From Prevotella sp. (lineage in GTDB: Bacteria; Bacteroidota; Bacteroidia; Bacteroidales; Bacteroidaceae), in assembly GCA_017443345.1 (NCBI GenBank), contig JAFSNR010000021.1, positions 1 through 64,000 of the forward strand: 64,000 nt of DNA. Direction: 5' to 3'. Positions 1 through 8,855 of the stretch are shown piece after piece; position 1 is the first letter of the stretch, and every line of letters begins with the position of its first letter. The notes below the pieces were generated by a model that saw nothing but the letters and a program-made list of their open reading frames with translations, was not told the DNA's origin and searched no databases. Made by a program: the position numbers and the translations under genes.

Positions 1-54
1 AGAACACGTAGAAGGAACCACACATAAAGTAACAATTAAAAAATAAGTAAAGTT

Positions 55-1494
55 ATGGCAGATTCTAATTTACAGCGCAGTGTGACCACTGCTACCGCCA
101 GAAGACTGGCGACGACAACGAAGACCGCCCCGCAGATGGGCAGTATCACTCCTCGTTTGCTTTTGAAGTTGCTACCCTGGGTACAGGTTTCAGGCGGCAC
201 CTTCCGCGTGAACCGCACGAAGGTGGAGCTCCGTAAGAACGACCGCCTACCCATCCAGTATGTCAACGGACAGCCCTCGTTTACAGCCAAGAACCTGAAG
301 GCTATCCCGCTGTTCTCGGAGTTCGACGACGAGATTCTGAACCGTCTGGTGAGCTCGTTCGAGACGAAGGAGGTTGATGTCGACAAACTGTTCGTGGAGG
401 AAGGTAAGGACAAACAGCGTTTCTTCATCGTGGCCAGCGGTCAGGCTGAGGTCATCAGCAAGGGTCCTCACGGCGAAGACCTGCGGATTGCGCTCTTGGG
501 CGACGGCGAGTACTTCGGCGAGGCAGACCTGCTGGACGAACAGGAGTCGACCGTCAGCGTCCGTGCCATCACACCTACCGTATTTCTTGGCCTGAAACTG
601 AAGGAACTAATTAAGTTCATCAAGGAGGTGCCCGACTTCCGCGAGACGTTCAACAAGGCCGTCGATAAGCAGTTGCGCCTGAAGGCATCTGTGAACGACA
701 ACGGCGAGAAGCACATCGACCTGGTGAGCGGCCATGAGGAGGACAATATCATTCCTGAAACCTATATCGACTACGAGGAGAATCCCACGGAGTACTCGCT
801 GAACACGCTGCAGACCGTTGTTCGTGTGCATACCCGCGTGAGCGATCTCTATAACAACCCCTACAACCAGTTGGAAGAGCAGTTGCGCTTGTCAATCGAG
901 AGCATCAAGGAGCGACAGGAGTGGGAACTCATCAACAACAAGCAGTTCGGTTTGCTGGCAGTAGCCAACCCTGCCTATCGCATCACCACACGCTATGGTG
1001 CGCCGACTCCCGACGACCTCGACGAACTGCTGAGCCTCGTCTGGAAAGAGCCTGCTTTCTTCGTGGCCCATCCGCGTGCTATCGCCGCCTTCGAGCGCGA
1101 GTGTACTTGGCGTGGTGTGCCCCCTGTAACCACTGATCTCTTCGGCACAAAGGTCATTCTGTGGCGTGGTGTGCCCCTGATTCCGAGTGATAAGGTTGAG
1201 GTTGAAGGTCAGTATCTGACAGGTCGCGGCGTAGGTACCACGAAGATTATCCTCGTGCGTACGGGCGAGCAGAACCAGGGTGTGATCGGTCTGCACCAGA
1301 GCGGCATCCCCGGCGAGATTGCACCATCGTTGAGTGCCCGTCTGATGGGTCTCGACAAGTTCGGTGTGGCCTCATACCTGCTCACGAAATACTTCTCACT
1401 GGCCGCACTCACCGACGACGCCATCGCTGTCCTCGAGAATGTGGAGGTGGGCTATTATCACGACTATCAGCATCGAAATAAAGTAGAGAAATAA
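55..1494 (+). CDS. Family 2 encapsulin shell protein with cNMP-binding-like domain
   Basis: A 479-residue protein predicted to assemble into a closed HK97-fold protein shell in the cytoplasm. Residues 1-80 are a basic, flexible N-arm. Residues about 83-205 resemble a cyclic-nucleotide-binding (CAP_ED) domain, with a phosphate-cassette-like FGEADLL starting at residue 154. The remainder matches the family 2 encapsulin shell domain (for example RITTRYGAPTPDDLDELL, FFVAHPRAIAAFERE and a C-terminal VGYY stretch). Family 2 shells without the inserted domain are near 310 residues, so the extra length fits a cNMP-domain insertion. The start is the ATG after an A-rich leader. The stop overlaps the desulfurase start by one base (TAATG), so the two are coupled. 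The promoter and any upstream gene lie outside the window. The usual Arg of the cNMP cassette appears to be Ser, so ligand binding is doubtful. Confidence 0.88.
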   Translation: MADSNLQRSVTTATARRLATTTKTAPQMGSITPRLLLKLLPWVQVSGGTFRVNRTKVELRKNDRLPIQYVNGQPSFTAKNLKAIPLFSEFDDEILNRLVSSFETKEVDVDKLFVEEGKDKQRFFIVASGQAEVISKGPHGEDLRIALLGDGEYFGEADLLDEQESTVSVRAITPTVFLGLKLKELIKFIKEVPDFRETFNKAVDKQLRLKASVNDNGEKHIDLVSGHEEDNIIPETYIDYEENPTEYSLNTLQTVVRVHTRVSDLYNNPYNQLEEQLRLSIESIKERQEWELINNKQFGLLAVANPAYRITTRYGAPTPDDLDELLSLVWKEPAFFVAHPRAIAAFERECTWRGVPPVTTDLFGTKVILWRGVPLIPSDKVEVEGQYLTGRGVGTTKIILVRTGEQNQGVIGLHQSGIPGEIAPSLSARLMGLDKFGVASYLLTKYFSLAALTDDAIAVLENVEVGYYHDYQHRNKVEK

Positions 1495-3062
1495 TGATAG
1501 ATATCCAGAATATTAACGGCTACGGCATCGAAGATCCAGGCTTTGCGTTGCTTCGAGAGGTCGCCTCAAAGTATTGCCCCGAGGAGGTCAGGGAGGCTCG
1601 TCAGAGTGTGCTGCCTGACTCAGCCCTGAACCTCACGGAGCTGGAGGCGGGCTTCAAGCAACTGCTGGGTGGCGGAAGCGGCTATGCCGACCTGCCGTAC
1701 TTCGGCGACGCTGACGATACGCGCGGTTCGGTGAAAGCAGTGCCTCAGGACCGCTCGACCTCTGGTCGCTTGTTTGACAAGAACGGCTTCGGCATTGGAA
1801 TCCCTGAGACCGAGAAGCTTCGCAGCCTACACTACGAGGAGGTGGACACGCTGAACTCGGAGGAGATCAAGAAGGACTTCCCTGTTTTGCATCAGAAGGT
1901 GAACGGACACGACCTCGTATGGCTCGACAACGGCGCCACCACGCAGAAGCCGATTCAGGTCATCGACAAGATCAGCGACTATTATAAAAACTATAATAGC
2001 AACATCCACCGCGGTGCCCACACGTTGGCTGCTCGCGCTACGGATGCCTACGAAGAGGCCCGTGAGAAGGTGCAGCGCTTCATCAACGCCGCCAGCAGCG
2101 AGGAGATTATCTTCGTGCGTGGCACCACCGAGGGTATCAACCTCGTGGCGCAGACTTACGGACGGCAGTTCCTGACACCAGGCGACGAGGTCATCGTCAG
2201 CGAGCTCGACCACCACGCCAACATCGTGCCCTGGCAGCAGGTAGCTCACGAAAGAGGTGCTACGCTGAAAGCCATCCCCACGGATAAGAACGGCGACCTC
2301 ATCCTGAGCGAGTTCGAACGGCTCATCACGCCGCGCACACGCTTCGTCAGCGTGGGACATGTGAACAATACTTTCGGCACCATCAACGACGTGAAGCGTA
2401 TCATTGACATCGCTCACGGGCACAACATCCCTGTGCTCATCGACGGTGCACAGTCCATCGCTCACACGCCTGTCGATGTGCAACAGCTGGGTGCCGACTT
2501 CTTCGTCTTCTCAGGCCACAAGATCTACGGCCCCAACGGCATCGGTGTGGTCTATGGTCGCAAAGACCTGCTCGACAAGATGCAGCCCTGGCAGGGCGGT
2601 GGCAACATGATCAAAGACGTGACTATCGAACGCACGGAGTACAATGTGCCGCCAGCTCGCTTTGAGGCTGGTACGCCCAATGTGGCCGATGCAATCGGAC
2701 TGGGTGCCGCTCTTGATTACGTGAGTCATCTCGGCATTCGTAACATCGAGGCACATGAGCACAAACTGACGGAATATGCCCGCGAGCAACTGGCTCAGAT
2801 TAAGGGCCTCACGCTCATTGGCAATCCCAATAACCGCGTGTCGGTAGTAAGCTTCGTGCTCGACGGCATCCCCGTTCCCGAAACAGGTACGTTATTAGAT
2901 AAGGAGGGCATCGCAGTGCGTGCTGGTCACCACTGCGCCCAGCCCGCCCTCCGAGCCCTCGGCTACGAGATGAGCGTCCGTCCCACCTTCGCCCTCTACA
3001 ACACTCGCGAGGATGTGGATAAGTTAGTCATAGCTGTTAGGAAGATTGTTGGAAGCAGATGA
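1494..3062 (+). CDS. Cysteine desulfurase (SufS-like) with N-terminal encapsulin-targeting extension
   Basis: A PLP enzyme that takes sulfur from cysteine, giving alanine and a persulfide. The SufS/CsdA-type core starts near residue 125 (KKDFPVL, then LDNGATTQKP). The PLP lysine is K343 in SGHKIYGPNG and the catalytic cysteine is C481 in RAGHHCAQPAL. The 522 residues exceed the family norm (about 406) by an N-terminal extension of roughly 120 residues rich in Gly, Asp and Ser. In known encapsulin systems such disordered extensions load the desulfurase into the shell. The coupling to the shell gene (1-base overlap) and the following gene (4-base ATGA overlap) supports a role as cargo. The encapsulation itself is inference. 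Confidence 0.92.
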   Translation: MIDIQNINGYGIEDPGFALLREVASKYCPEEVREARQSVLPDSALNLTELEAGFKQLLGGGSGYADLPYFGDADDTRGSVKAVPQDRSTSGRLFDKNGFGIGIPETEKLRSLHYEEVDTLNSEEIKKDFPVLHQKVNGHDLVWLDNGATTQKPIQVIDKISDYYKNYNSNIHRGAHTLAARATDAYEEAREKVQRFINAASSEEIIFVRGTTEGINLVAQTYGRQFLTPGDEVIVSELDHHANIVPWQQVAHERGATLKAIPTDKNGDLILSEFERLITPRTRFVSVGHVNNTFGTINDVKRIIDIAHGHNIPVLIDGAQSIAHTPVDVQQLGADFFVFSGHKIYGPNGIGVVYGRKDLLDKMQPWQGGGNMIKDVTIERTEYNVPPARFEAGTPNVADAIGLGAALDYVSHLGIRNIEAHEHKLTEYAREQLAQIKGLTLIGNPNNRVSVVSFVLDGIPVPETGTLLDKEGIAVRAGHHCAQPALRALGYEMSVRPTFALYNTREDVDKLVIAVRKIVGSR

Positions 3063-4291
3063 AATACGAAACGAAAGTATTAACCACAAAGTATCAGAAG
3101 CCTGACGCCTATGGGGCCCTCTCGATGCCGGTGTATCTCACGGCGGCATTCGAGTTCCCCTCGGCCAAGGCGATGAACGATGCCTTCTGCGGTCGCTCGA
3201 TGGCACCATCGTATGCCCGTATCGCCAATCCCACAGTCACTTATCTGGAGGAGCGTGTCAGGCAGATCACAGGTGCTCAGAGCGTGACGGCACTGAACAC
3301 GGGCATGGCGGCTATCCACTATGCCCTGACGGCAGTAAGTGGTGCGGGCCTGAACATTGTGGCCTCGAAACACTTGTTTGGCAATAGCGTCTCGCTGATT
3401 CGCGACACGCTGGGTAGTTTCGGAGTGGAGCCGCGATTCGTAGACTTCACGAAGCCCGAGGAGGTGGAGGCACAGATTGACGATAAAACCGCCGCACTGT
3501 TCTTCGAGATCATCACCAATCCGCAGCTGTTCGTGGCCGACATCCGCCTGCTGTCGGAGATAGCCCATTCCAAGGGTGTGCCCCTGATAGCCGACACGAC
3601 CATCGTGCCGTTCCCTGCCTTCCATGCCGGCGATTTCGGTGTAGATATTGAGGTGGTGTCAAGCACGAAGTATATCTCCGGTGGAGGCACAGGCTTAGGT
3701 GGTCTGCTCATCGACTATGGTAAGTTCGACTGGTCGCAGTCACCCTCCCCTGCCCTACAGAGTCGCACAAAGAAAGTAGGAAAGAAGTTGGCCTTTACGG
3801 CCCGTGTAAAAACCGAACTAGTAACGAACCTCGGCTCACTGATGACACCGCAGGTGGCATATATGGAAACGCTCGGACTTGACACACTTGACATCCGTTT
3901 CCGTCGTCAGGCAGAGACCACGCTGTGGCTTGCTAAGCAATGTCAGGCGCTGCCCGAAATCAAACGCGTGAACTATACAGGCTTGGAGGGTAATCCTTTC
4001 TATGAATTGTCGAAGACGCAATTCGGCCCGTTGCCTGGTGCCGTCTTCACCATCGACCTCGAATCAAAAGAAGCCGCCTGGGCATTCATCGACAAACTGC
4101 AGATCATCCGTCGCGCCACGAACCTCTTCGACCGCAAGTCGCTGGCTATTCATCCCGCCTCGACAATCTTCGGTCTCTTCACCCCAGAGCAATGTGCCGA
4201 GATGTCCGTTCCAGATACAACGGTACGATTAAGCATCGGCCTTGAGGCTCCAGAGGATTTGCTGGAGGATATCAAGAATAGTTTAAGGTAA
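3059..4291 (+). CDS. PLP-dependent Cys/Met-metabolism family enzyme
   Basis: A 410-residue fold-type I PLP enzyme of the cystathionine gamma-synthase / O-acetylhomoserine sulfhydrylase / gamma-lyase family. The PLP lysine is K204 in SSTKYISGGG, and TALNTGMAAIHYAL, DTTIVPFPAF and the C-terminal TTVRLSIGLEAPEDL are family signatures. It overlaps the desulfurase gene by four bases, so it belongs to the encapsulin operon and probably makes or consumes sulfur amino acids for the compartment. The substrate cannot be read from sequence. It is distinct from the MetY at 5847-7136, and has no obvious targeting extension, so it may work outside the shell. Confidence 0.88.
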   Translation: MKYETKVLTTKYQKPDAYGALSMPVYLTAAFEFPSAKAMNDAFCGRSMAPSYARIANPTVTYLEERVRQITGAQSVTALNTGMAAIHYALTAVSGAGLNIVASKHLFGNSVSLIRDTLGSFGVEPRFVDFTKPEEVEAQIDDKTAALFFEIITNPQLFVADIRLLSEIAHSKGVPLIADTTIVPFPAFHAGDFGVDIEVVSSTKYISGGGTGLGGLLIDYGKFDWSQSPSPALQSRTKKVGKKLAFTARVKTELVTNLGSLMTPQVAYMETLGLDTLDIRFRRQAETTLWLAKQCQALPEIKRVNYTGLEGNPFYELSKTQFGPLPGAVFTIDLESKEAAWAFIDKLQIIRRATNLFDRKSLAIHPASTIFGLFTPEQCAEMSVPDTTVRLSIGLEAPEDLLEDIKNSLR

Positions 4292-4310
4292 TTACTTATT
4301 CATGAACAAT

Positions 4311-4343
4311 AAAATCGGAGGAAAGATCATTTCCCCCGATTTT
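4311..4343. terminator. Bidirectional terminator hairpin
   Basis: A 14-bp stem with one mismatch (AAAATCGG at 4311, CCGATTTT ending at 4343) and a 5-base loop. It is A-rich on the left and T-rich on the right, so it can end both the encapsulin operon (+) and the dehydrogenase transcript (-), which converge here. Confidence 0.8.
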
Positions 4344-4380
4344 TCATTTACGCCCAATCTATTCTATTGCGCGTTTTTGA

Positions 4381-5091
4381 CTAATCCTCTTTGACAATAG
4401 GATAGAGTTCGATGAACTCGCCCTGATGCTGCTGGCCGTCGTTAATCAGTTCAGCGAACTTCTCGCCCACCGTCTCGATATCATGAAAACCAGGCAGCGC
4501 CATGTTGCCGTTGAGATCGGTAGTAGTTGGACCCGGGTGAACGGAGAAAATCTCTACAGGGGTATTACTCTGCAGGAATTCGATAGCCATCACGCCCATC
4601 ATGGCATTCTGTGCAGCCTTGCTGGCGACGTAAGCTAATGGGTGCCAATAAGGACTGATCTCTGAGGGGACAGTCACATTGGCAATACGACCTTCGTTCT
4701 TAGCAAGTAGTGGTATCAGAGCCTTGGTAAGCGCAAAGGTACCGATAAAATTCACGTCGAGTGTCTCCTTGATGTCGCTCAGTTCTGTATGTTCGCTGTT
4801 CACACTCATATCACCAGGAATACCAGCATTGTTTACCAGCAGTGAGATACCGGCATATTCCTCTTGAATCTCCTTAGCAGCCTGCTCGATGCTGTTGAGG
4901 TCGCGCAGTTCAAGGTTTACCCAACCCAGTACATTGACGCCAGCCGACTTCAGCTCATTGATGGCTTTCTCGGCACGCTGCTTGTCGCGTGCACTAATAA
5001 TGACTTGCCAACCGCTCTTTCCAAGATGTTTGGCAATTCCGAATCCGATGCCCTTGTTGGCACCTGTTACTAAAACAATCTTTTCTTTCAT
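4381..5091 (-). CDS. Short-chain dehydrogenase/reductase (SDR)
   Basis: A 236-residue classical SDR. The N-terminal Rossmann motif TGANKGIGFGIA, the NNAG motif (LLVNNAGIPG) and the catalytic YVASK are present. The PGPTTTDL segment after the active site is typical of carbonyl-reductase-like SDRs. It is predicted to be a cytoplasmic NADP(H)-dependent oxidoreductase; its substrate is unknown. It lies 8 bases behind the response-regulator gene and probably shares its transcript. Confidence 0.85.
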   Translation of the reverse strand: MKEKIVLVTGANKGIGFGIAKHLGKSGWQVIISARDKQRAEKAINELKSAGVNVLGWVNLELRDLNSIEQAAKEIQEEYAGISLLVNNAGIPGDMSVNSEHTELSDIKETLDVNFIGTFALTKALIPLLAKNEGRIANVTVPSEISPYWHPLAYVASKAAQNAMMGVMAIEFLQSNTPVEIFSVHPGPTTTDLNGNMALPGFHDIETVGEKFAELINDGQQHQGEFIELYPIVKED

Positions 5092-5099
5092 TTATCTCT

Positions 5100-5744
5100 T
5101 TAAATATAAAATTCACTTGGATCAATCAATCCCGCACGGAGTGCGTATTTCACCGCTTCGTGCGCCGTGTTGATGCCCAGTTTGCGGAATATGTTCTTTC
5201 GGTGGGTAGTCACGGTATGGATGCTCGAGAAACGCTCGGCAGCAATCTCCTTGGTGGTCTTACCCAATGCGATGGCCTTCACAATCTCCATCTCAGTAGT
5301 CGTCAGGATGCTGGGTGTTTCTTCCTCTTGTTGTTGCTGTGTGATGATGGTCTCCAAGGCACGCTGGCTTAGGAAGCGCGTATGGCGATTGACAGCGCTG
5401 AGAGCCTCGCGGAACTCGCTCAATGGACCGTCTTTATATACCACACTGAATTGGTGAGATGAATAGACCACGCGCCGTATGAACTGTGGTGTCAGTTCGT
5501 CGCTGATTAGAATCCATTGCGACAGACTGAAACGCTCAGCGATAATCAGTAGCTGATCTTCGTCGGCAAAGTCGAACAGGGTGTAGTCGAGCAACACTAT
5601 GGCACTCTCATTCTCCTTGAGCAGCTCCACGAGTCTGGCTTTGTCGAAAGCACGATACACTACGTTGCCCTCTTCTTTCTGAAGCAGGCTCTCTAACGCG
5701 AATCGCGTCAGTTCCTGATTGTCGGCTATAATATAATTTCTCAT
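5100..5744 (-). CDS. NarL/LuxR-type response regulator
   Basis: A 214-residue regulator starting at MRNYIIAD. The open frame runs 28 codons further upstream, but those codons cross the probable promoter. The receiver-like half (1-125) has the phospho-acceptor candidate D53 in IVLLDYTLFD. The C-terminal half has a LuxR HTH (TEMEIVKAIALGKTTKEIA, HTVTTHRKNIFRKLGI). The Lys expected in the receiver is present as VVYKDGPL. No histidine kinase is nearby, so the input is unknown. It lies upstream of the SDR gene in an apparent two-gene operon. Confidence 0.82.
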   Translation of the reverse strand: MRNYIIADNQELTRFALESLLQKEEGNVVYRAFDKARLVELLKENESAIVLLDYTLFDFADEDQLLIIAERFSLSQWILISDELTPQFIRRVVYSSHQFSVVYKDGPLSEFREALSAVNRHTRFLSQRALETIITQQQQEEETPSILTTTEMEIVKAIALGKTTKEIAAERFSSIHTVTTHRKNIFRKLGINTAHEAVKYALRAGLIDPSEFYI

Positions 5745-5765
5745 CTCTATGTCGGTTATTGGGTG

Positions 5766-5773
5766 CGAAATTA
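5766..5773 (-). promoter_or_regulatory. Probable -7 element of the response-regulator promoter
   Basis: On the minus strand TAATTTCG followed by CACCC resembles the Bacteroidota TAnnTTTG element, one base off. It sits about 21 bases upstream of the chosen start and supports starting at 5744. Confidence 0.45.
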
Positions 5774-5846
5774 CTAAATTTGAAGCAATCTGCCAAATCT
5801 TTTGAAGGATTTGACAGATCACTATCACTTATTTTGATTGATGTGG

Positions 5847-7136
5847 TTAAATCTTGTCCAGAGCCTGAGCGAGGTCGTCGATGATATCATCGATATGTTC
5901 TGTTCCAATGCTCAGGCGGACGGTCGATGGCGTGATGTGCTGCTCGGCCAGTTCCTCGGGAGAGAGCTGTGAGTGGGTGGTGGTGTATGGATGGATCACC
6001 AGACTCTTCACATCGGCCACGTTTGCCAGGAGTGAGAAGATCTGCAGGGCATCGATAAATTTCCAGGCCTCTTCCTGTCCACCCTTGATCTCGAAGGTGA
6101 AGATGCTGGCAGCACCGTTGGGATAGTACTTCTTATAGAGTGCGTGGTCGGGATGACTCTCAAGGGCGGGGTGATGTACAGCAGCCACCTTCGGATGCTT
6201 AGCAAGGAAATCAACCACCTTCAGCGCATTCTCCACATGGCGCTCGACACGCAGACTCAGAGTCTCTACTCCCTGCAGCAGGATGAAGGCGTTGAAGGGA
6301 GAAATGGCAGCACCGGTGTCACGCAGGATGACGGCACGGATGCGGGTTACATAAGCTGCAGCACCTACTGCATCGGCAAACACGATGCCATGATAGCTTG
6401 GGTCTGGCTTAGCAAGCGTTGGGAACTTATCGTTCTGCTTCCAGTCGAACTTGCCACCGTCTACGATGACACCACCTAATGAGCTTCCGTGTCCTCCAAG
6501 GAACTTCGTAGCTGAGTGAACCACGATGTCGGCTCCATGCTCCAGAGGACGGATGAGATAAGGTGTGCCGAAGGTGTTGTCTACGATGAATGGAATTCCG
6601 TGCTTATGGGCTACAGCAGCCACACCTTCGAGGTCGAGCACGTCGCTGTTGGGATTGCCGAAAGTCTCGGCATATACTACTTTTGTGTTGGGTTGGATGG
6701 CTGCATCGAGGGCTTCGAGGTCGTTCACATTAATAATGGTATTCGTGATGCCCTGTGTAGCCAGCGTGTGGGTAATCAGATTGTAAGAACCGCCATAGAG
6801 GTTGTCGGCAGCTACGATGTGATCACCTGCCTGTACGATGTTCTGAAGCGCATAGGTGACGGCAGCAGCACCAGAGGCAACAGCCAGTCCGGCAACACCA
6901 CCCTCGAGGGCAGCGACACGATCCTCGAACACGCCCTGCGTAGAGTTGGTCAGACGGCCATAGATATTACCTGCATCGCGGAGACCGAAGCGGTCGGCAG
7001 CGTGCTGTGAGTTATGGAACACATACGACGTGGTCTGATAGATGGGCACAGCACGTGCGTCGGTTGCGGGGTCTGCCTGTTCCTGGCCTACATGGAGTTG
7101 CAATGTCTCAAAACGGTAATTTTTCTTTGTACTCAT
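5847..7136 (-). CDS. metY: O-acetylhomoserine sulfhydrylase
   Basis: A 429-residue PLP enzyme that makes homocysteine (or methionine with methanethiol) from O-acetylhomoserine. The signatures are RFETLQLHVGQ at the N-terminus, PIYQTTSYVF, the PLP lysine K211 in HSATKFLGGHG and the C-terminal TVRLSIGTEHIDDII. The length matches the MetY family. It is a single gene with its own promoter at 7212-7219 and a leader of about 70 bases. No SAM-riboswitch-like fold was recognised in the leader. Confidence 0.93.
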   Translation of the reverse strand: MSTKKNYRFETLQLHVGQEQADPATDARAVPIYQTTSYVFHNSQHAADRFGLRDAGNIYGRLTNSTQGVFEDRVAALEGGVAGLAVASGAAAVTYALQNIVQAGDHIVAADNLYGGSYNLITHTLATQGITNTIINVNDLEALDAAIQPNTKVVYAETFGNPNSDVLDLEGVAAVAHKHGIPFIVDNTFGTPYLIRPLEHGADIVVHSATKFLGGHGSSLGGVIVDGGKFDWKQNDKFPTLAKPDPSYHGIVFADAVGAAAYVTRIRAVILRDTGAAISPFNAFILLQGVETLSLRVERHVENALKVVDFLAKHPKVAAVHHPALESHPDHALYKKYYPNGAASIFTFEIKGGQEEAWKFIDALQIFSLLANVADVKSLVIHPYTTTHSQLSPEELAEQHITPSTVRLSIGTEHIDDIIDDLAQALDKI

Positions 7137-7211
7137 AATCTTATCCTTTCTTTTTTTATTTGTTAATATGTTCTTGCGTCCTTAAACTGTCATTTTGTCT
7201 TTTCGACGGTG

Positions 7212-7219
7212 CAAAGGTA
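7212..7219 (-). promoter_or_regulatory. Promoter of metY
   Basis: TACCTTTG followed by CACCG on the minus strand is a full TAnnTTTG -7 element, about 75 bases from the metY start. The rest of the 254-base gap up to trpA (7220-7390) is AT-rich and holds nothing else that I recognise. Confidence 0.75.
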
Positions 7220-7390
7220 CGAACTTTAGAAATATCCACCAAATTTCTTACGTAATTCAGAAAATATAACTAATTTTTCAGATAAGAAAGAAAATCTTTC
7301 CGTCAAAACCCATCCAGAGACCTCCAAACAGAAAATAATTCTAAAAAAAGGGCAGAAACGGTTGCAGATCAATCACGAGATAGCCGATGC

Positions 7391-8179
7391 CTATTCGCGG
7401 CGCAGGTCCTCAAAGAGGCGGGTAAGTGCTTTGTCGGCATCACCGTTGGCGTCGTTGAGGAGGGTGACGAACTTGGAGCCGATGATGGCACCGGCAGCAT
7501 AGTCCTGGGCAGCCTTGAGCGTCTGGGCATTGCTGATGCCGAAGCCAATCATGCGTGGATTGCGCAGATTCATCTGGTCGATGCGACGGAAATAGGCTTG
7601 CTTGGCATCATCGAAGGATTTTTGGGCGCCGGTGATGGCGGCAGAGCTGACCATATAGATGAAGCCGTCGGTATTTTGGTCAATGAAGCGGATGCGCTCG
7701 TCGCTGGTCTCTGGGGTGATGAGCATGATGATACGCAGGTCGTATTTGTCGGCTACGGGTTTCACGATGTTCAGATAGTCATCGAAAGGCAGGTCGGGGA
7801 TGATCATGCCGCTGACACCTGCCTCGACACACGACTGGCAAAACTCTTCGATGCCGTAATGAAGGATGGGGTTGAGGTAACCCATGAGAATGAGGGGAAT
7901 CTCTACCTGTTCTTTGATGGCCTGCAGCTGGGCAAAGAGCTTGCTGAGACTCATACCGTTTTTCAGAGCCTGAGTGGCGGCACTCTGGATGACGGGGCCG
8001 TCGGCCAACGGGTCGCTGAAGGGGATGCCGACCTCAATGAAGTCGATGCCTCTCTTCTGCATGGTGAGAATCACATCTGCGGTGCCTTCGAGTGTAGGAC
8101 AACCTGCACAGAAATAAAGCGAAAGGAACTTTTTGTCTTTGGGTTGCTCAGCAAAGAGCTTATTAATCTTGTTGGTCAT
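7391..8179 (-). CDS. trpA: Tryptophan synthase alpha chain
   Basis: A 262-residue TIM-barrel subunit that cleaves indole-3-glycerol phosphate to indole and passes it to TrpB. The hallmark DFIEVGIPFSDPLADGPVIQ carries the catalytic Glu and Asp, and GFGISNAQT near the C-terminus binds phosphate. It is the last gene of the trp operon and overlaps the end of trpF by 17 bases. Confidence 0.96.
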   Translation of the reverse strand: MTNKINKLFAEQPKDKKFLSLYFCAGCPTLEGTADVILTMQKRGIDFIEVGIPFSDPLADGPVIQSAATQALKNGMSLSKLFAQLQAIKEQVEIPLILMGYLNPILHYGIEEFCQSCVEAGVSGMIIPDLPFDDYLNIVKPVADKYDLRIIMLITPETSDERIRFIDQNTDGFIYMVSSAAITGAQKSFDDAKQAYFRRIDQMNLRNPRMIGFGISNAQTLKAAQDYAAGAIIGSKFVTLLNDANGDADKALTRLFEDLRRE

Positions 8180-8855
8180 AATTCAAAAACGTTTTTAATT
8201 TTACAATATCTTTTATTCCAGGTTCAATCTCGAAACGAGAGTTGAGGTCGATGCCGATGCACTTGGGATGATGGAACGACCTCACACGTTCTGCATCGTC
8301 AGGACCTATACCGCCACTGAGCAGGAAAGGCATATCGCCATTGTAGGCTTCGAGGACTCGCCAATCGAATTTCTCGCCATTGCCGCCAACAGAGGGACCT
8401 TTCGTATCGAAGAGGAAATAATCTACGAGACCCTCGTAGGGGACTGTTGCGTCTAAATCCTCTTTCGTGGCGATGTTGAAGGCCTTGATGAGTGAGGAGT
8501 GTGGAGTGAGTAGTGAGAGGTGAGAGATTTGTTCTGGTGATTCGTGACCATGCAGTTGGATAAAATCCAAAGCATAATCGTCTGCAATCTTCTTGATAGT
8601 CTCCATATCTTCATCTACGAACACACCTACACGTTTGCACTTCTGTGGCAGATAGGCGGGGCGCTTGCTGACATAACGGCTGGACTTAGGCCAGAAGATA
8701 AAGCCCATCATGTCGATGCCTAACATCTCCACCTCGCGAATGTTGTCAGCGTCGCGCATGCCGCATACCTTGACCTTCGGTCGAGCCTGCTCACGCTCGG
8801 CAGAGCCAAAGCAAGCTTTACTCTGCCCTCTCTTAATCGCAGCCTTGATAATCAT
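8163..8855 (-). CDS. trpF: Phosphoribosylanthranilate isomerase
   Basis: A 230-residue TIM-barrel enzyme converting phosphoribosylanthranilate to CdRP. KVKVCGMRDADNI carries the catalytic Cys, and LFDTKGP and LSGGIGPDDA carry the second catalytic Asp and a phosphate loop. The ATG at 8855 overlaps the trpC stop (ATGA), which decides the start although the frame is open much further upstream. The protein is about 25 residues longer than usual: part is an N-terminal extension, part an in-frame short repeat near residues 112-123 (SHLSLLTPHSS) encoded by 8489-8526. Confidence 0.93.
   Translation of the reverse strand: MIIKAAIKRGQSKACFGSAEREQARPKVKVCGMRDADNIREVEMLGIDMMGFIFWPKSSRYVSKRPAYLPQKCKRVGVFVDEDMETIKKIADDYALDFIQLHGHESPEQISHLSLLTPHSSLIKAFNIATKEDLDATVPYEGLVDYFLFDTKGPSVGGNGEKFDWRVLEAYNGDMPFLLSGGIGPDDAERVRSFHHPKCIGIDLNSRFEIEPGIKDIVKLKTFLNYDQQD
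8489..8526. repeat. In-frame GTGAGGAGTG-type short repeat inside trpF
   Basis: A run of GAGTGAGG / GAGTGTGGAGTGAGTAGTGAG units on the + strand, read in frame on the - strand as a Ser/Leu/His-rich stretch. It lies between two conserved strands of TrpF and looks like an insertion of a dispersed low-complexity repeat. Confidence 0.65.

Noticed and set aside
7137-7390. SAM riboswitch or other leader element for metY
   Set aside because: Only about 70 bases of leader and no multi-helix fold or conserved core could be seen.
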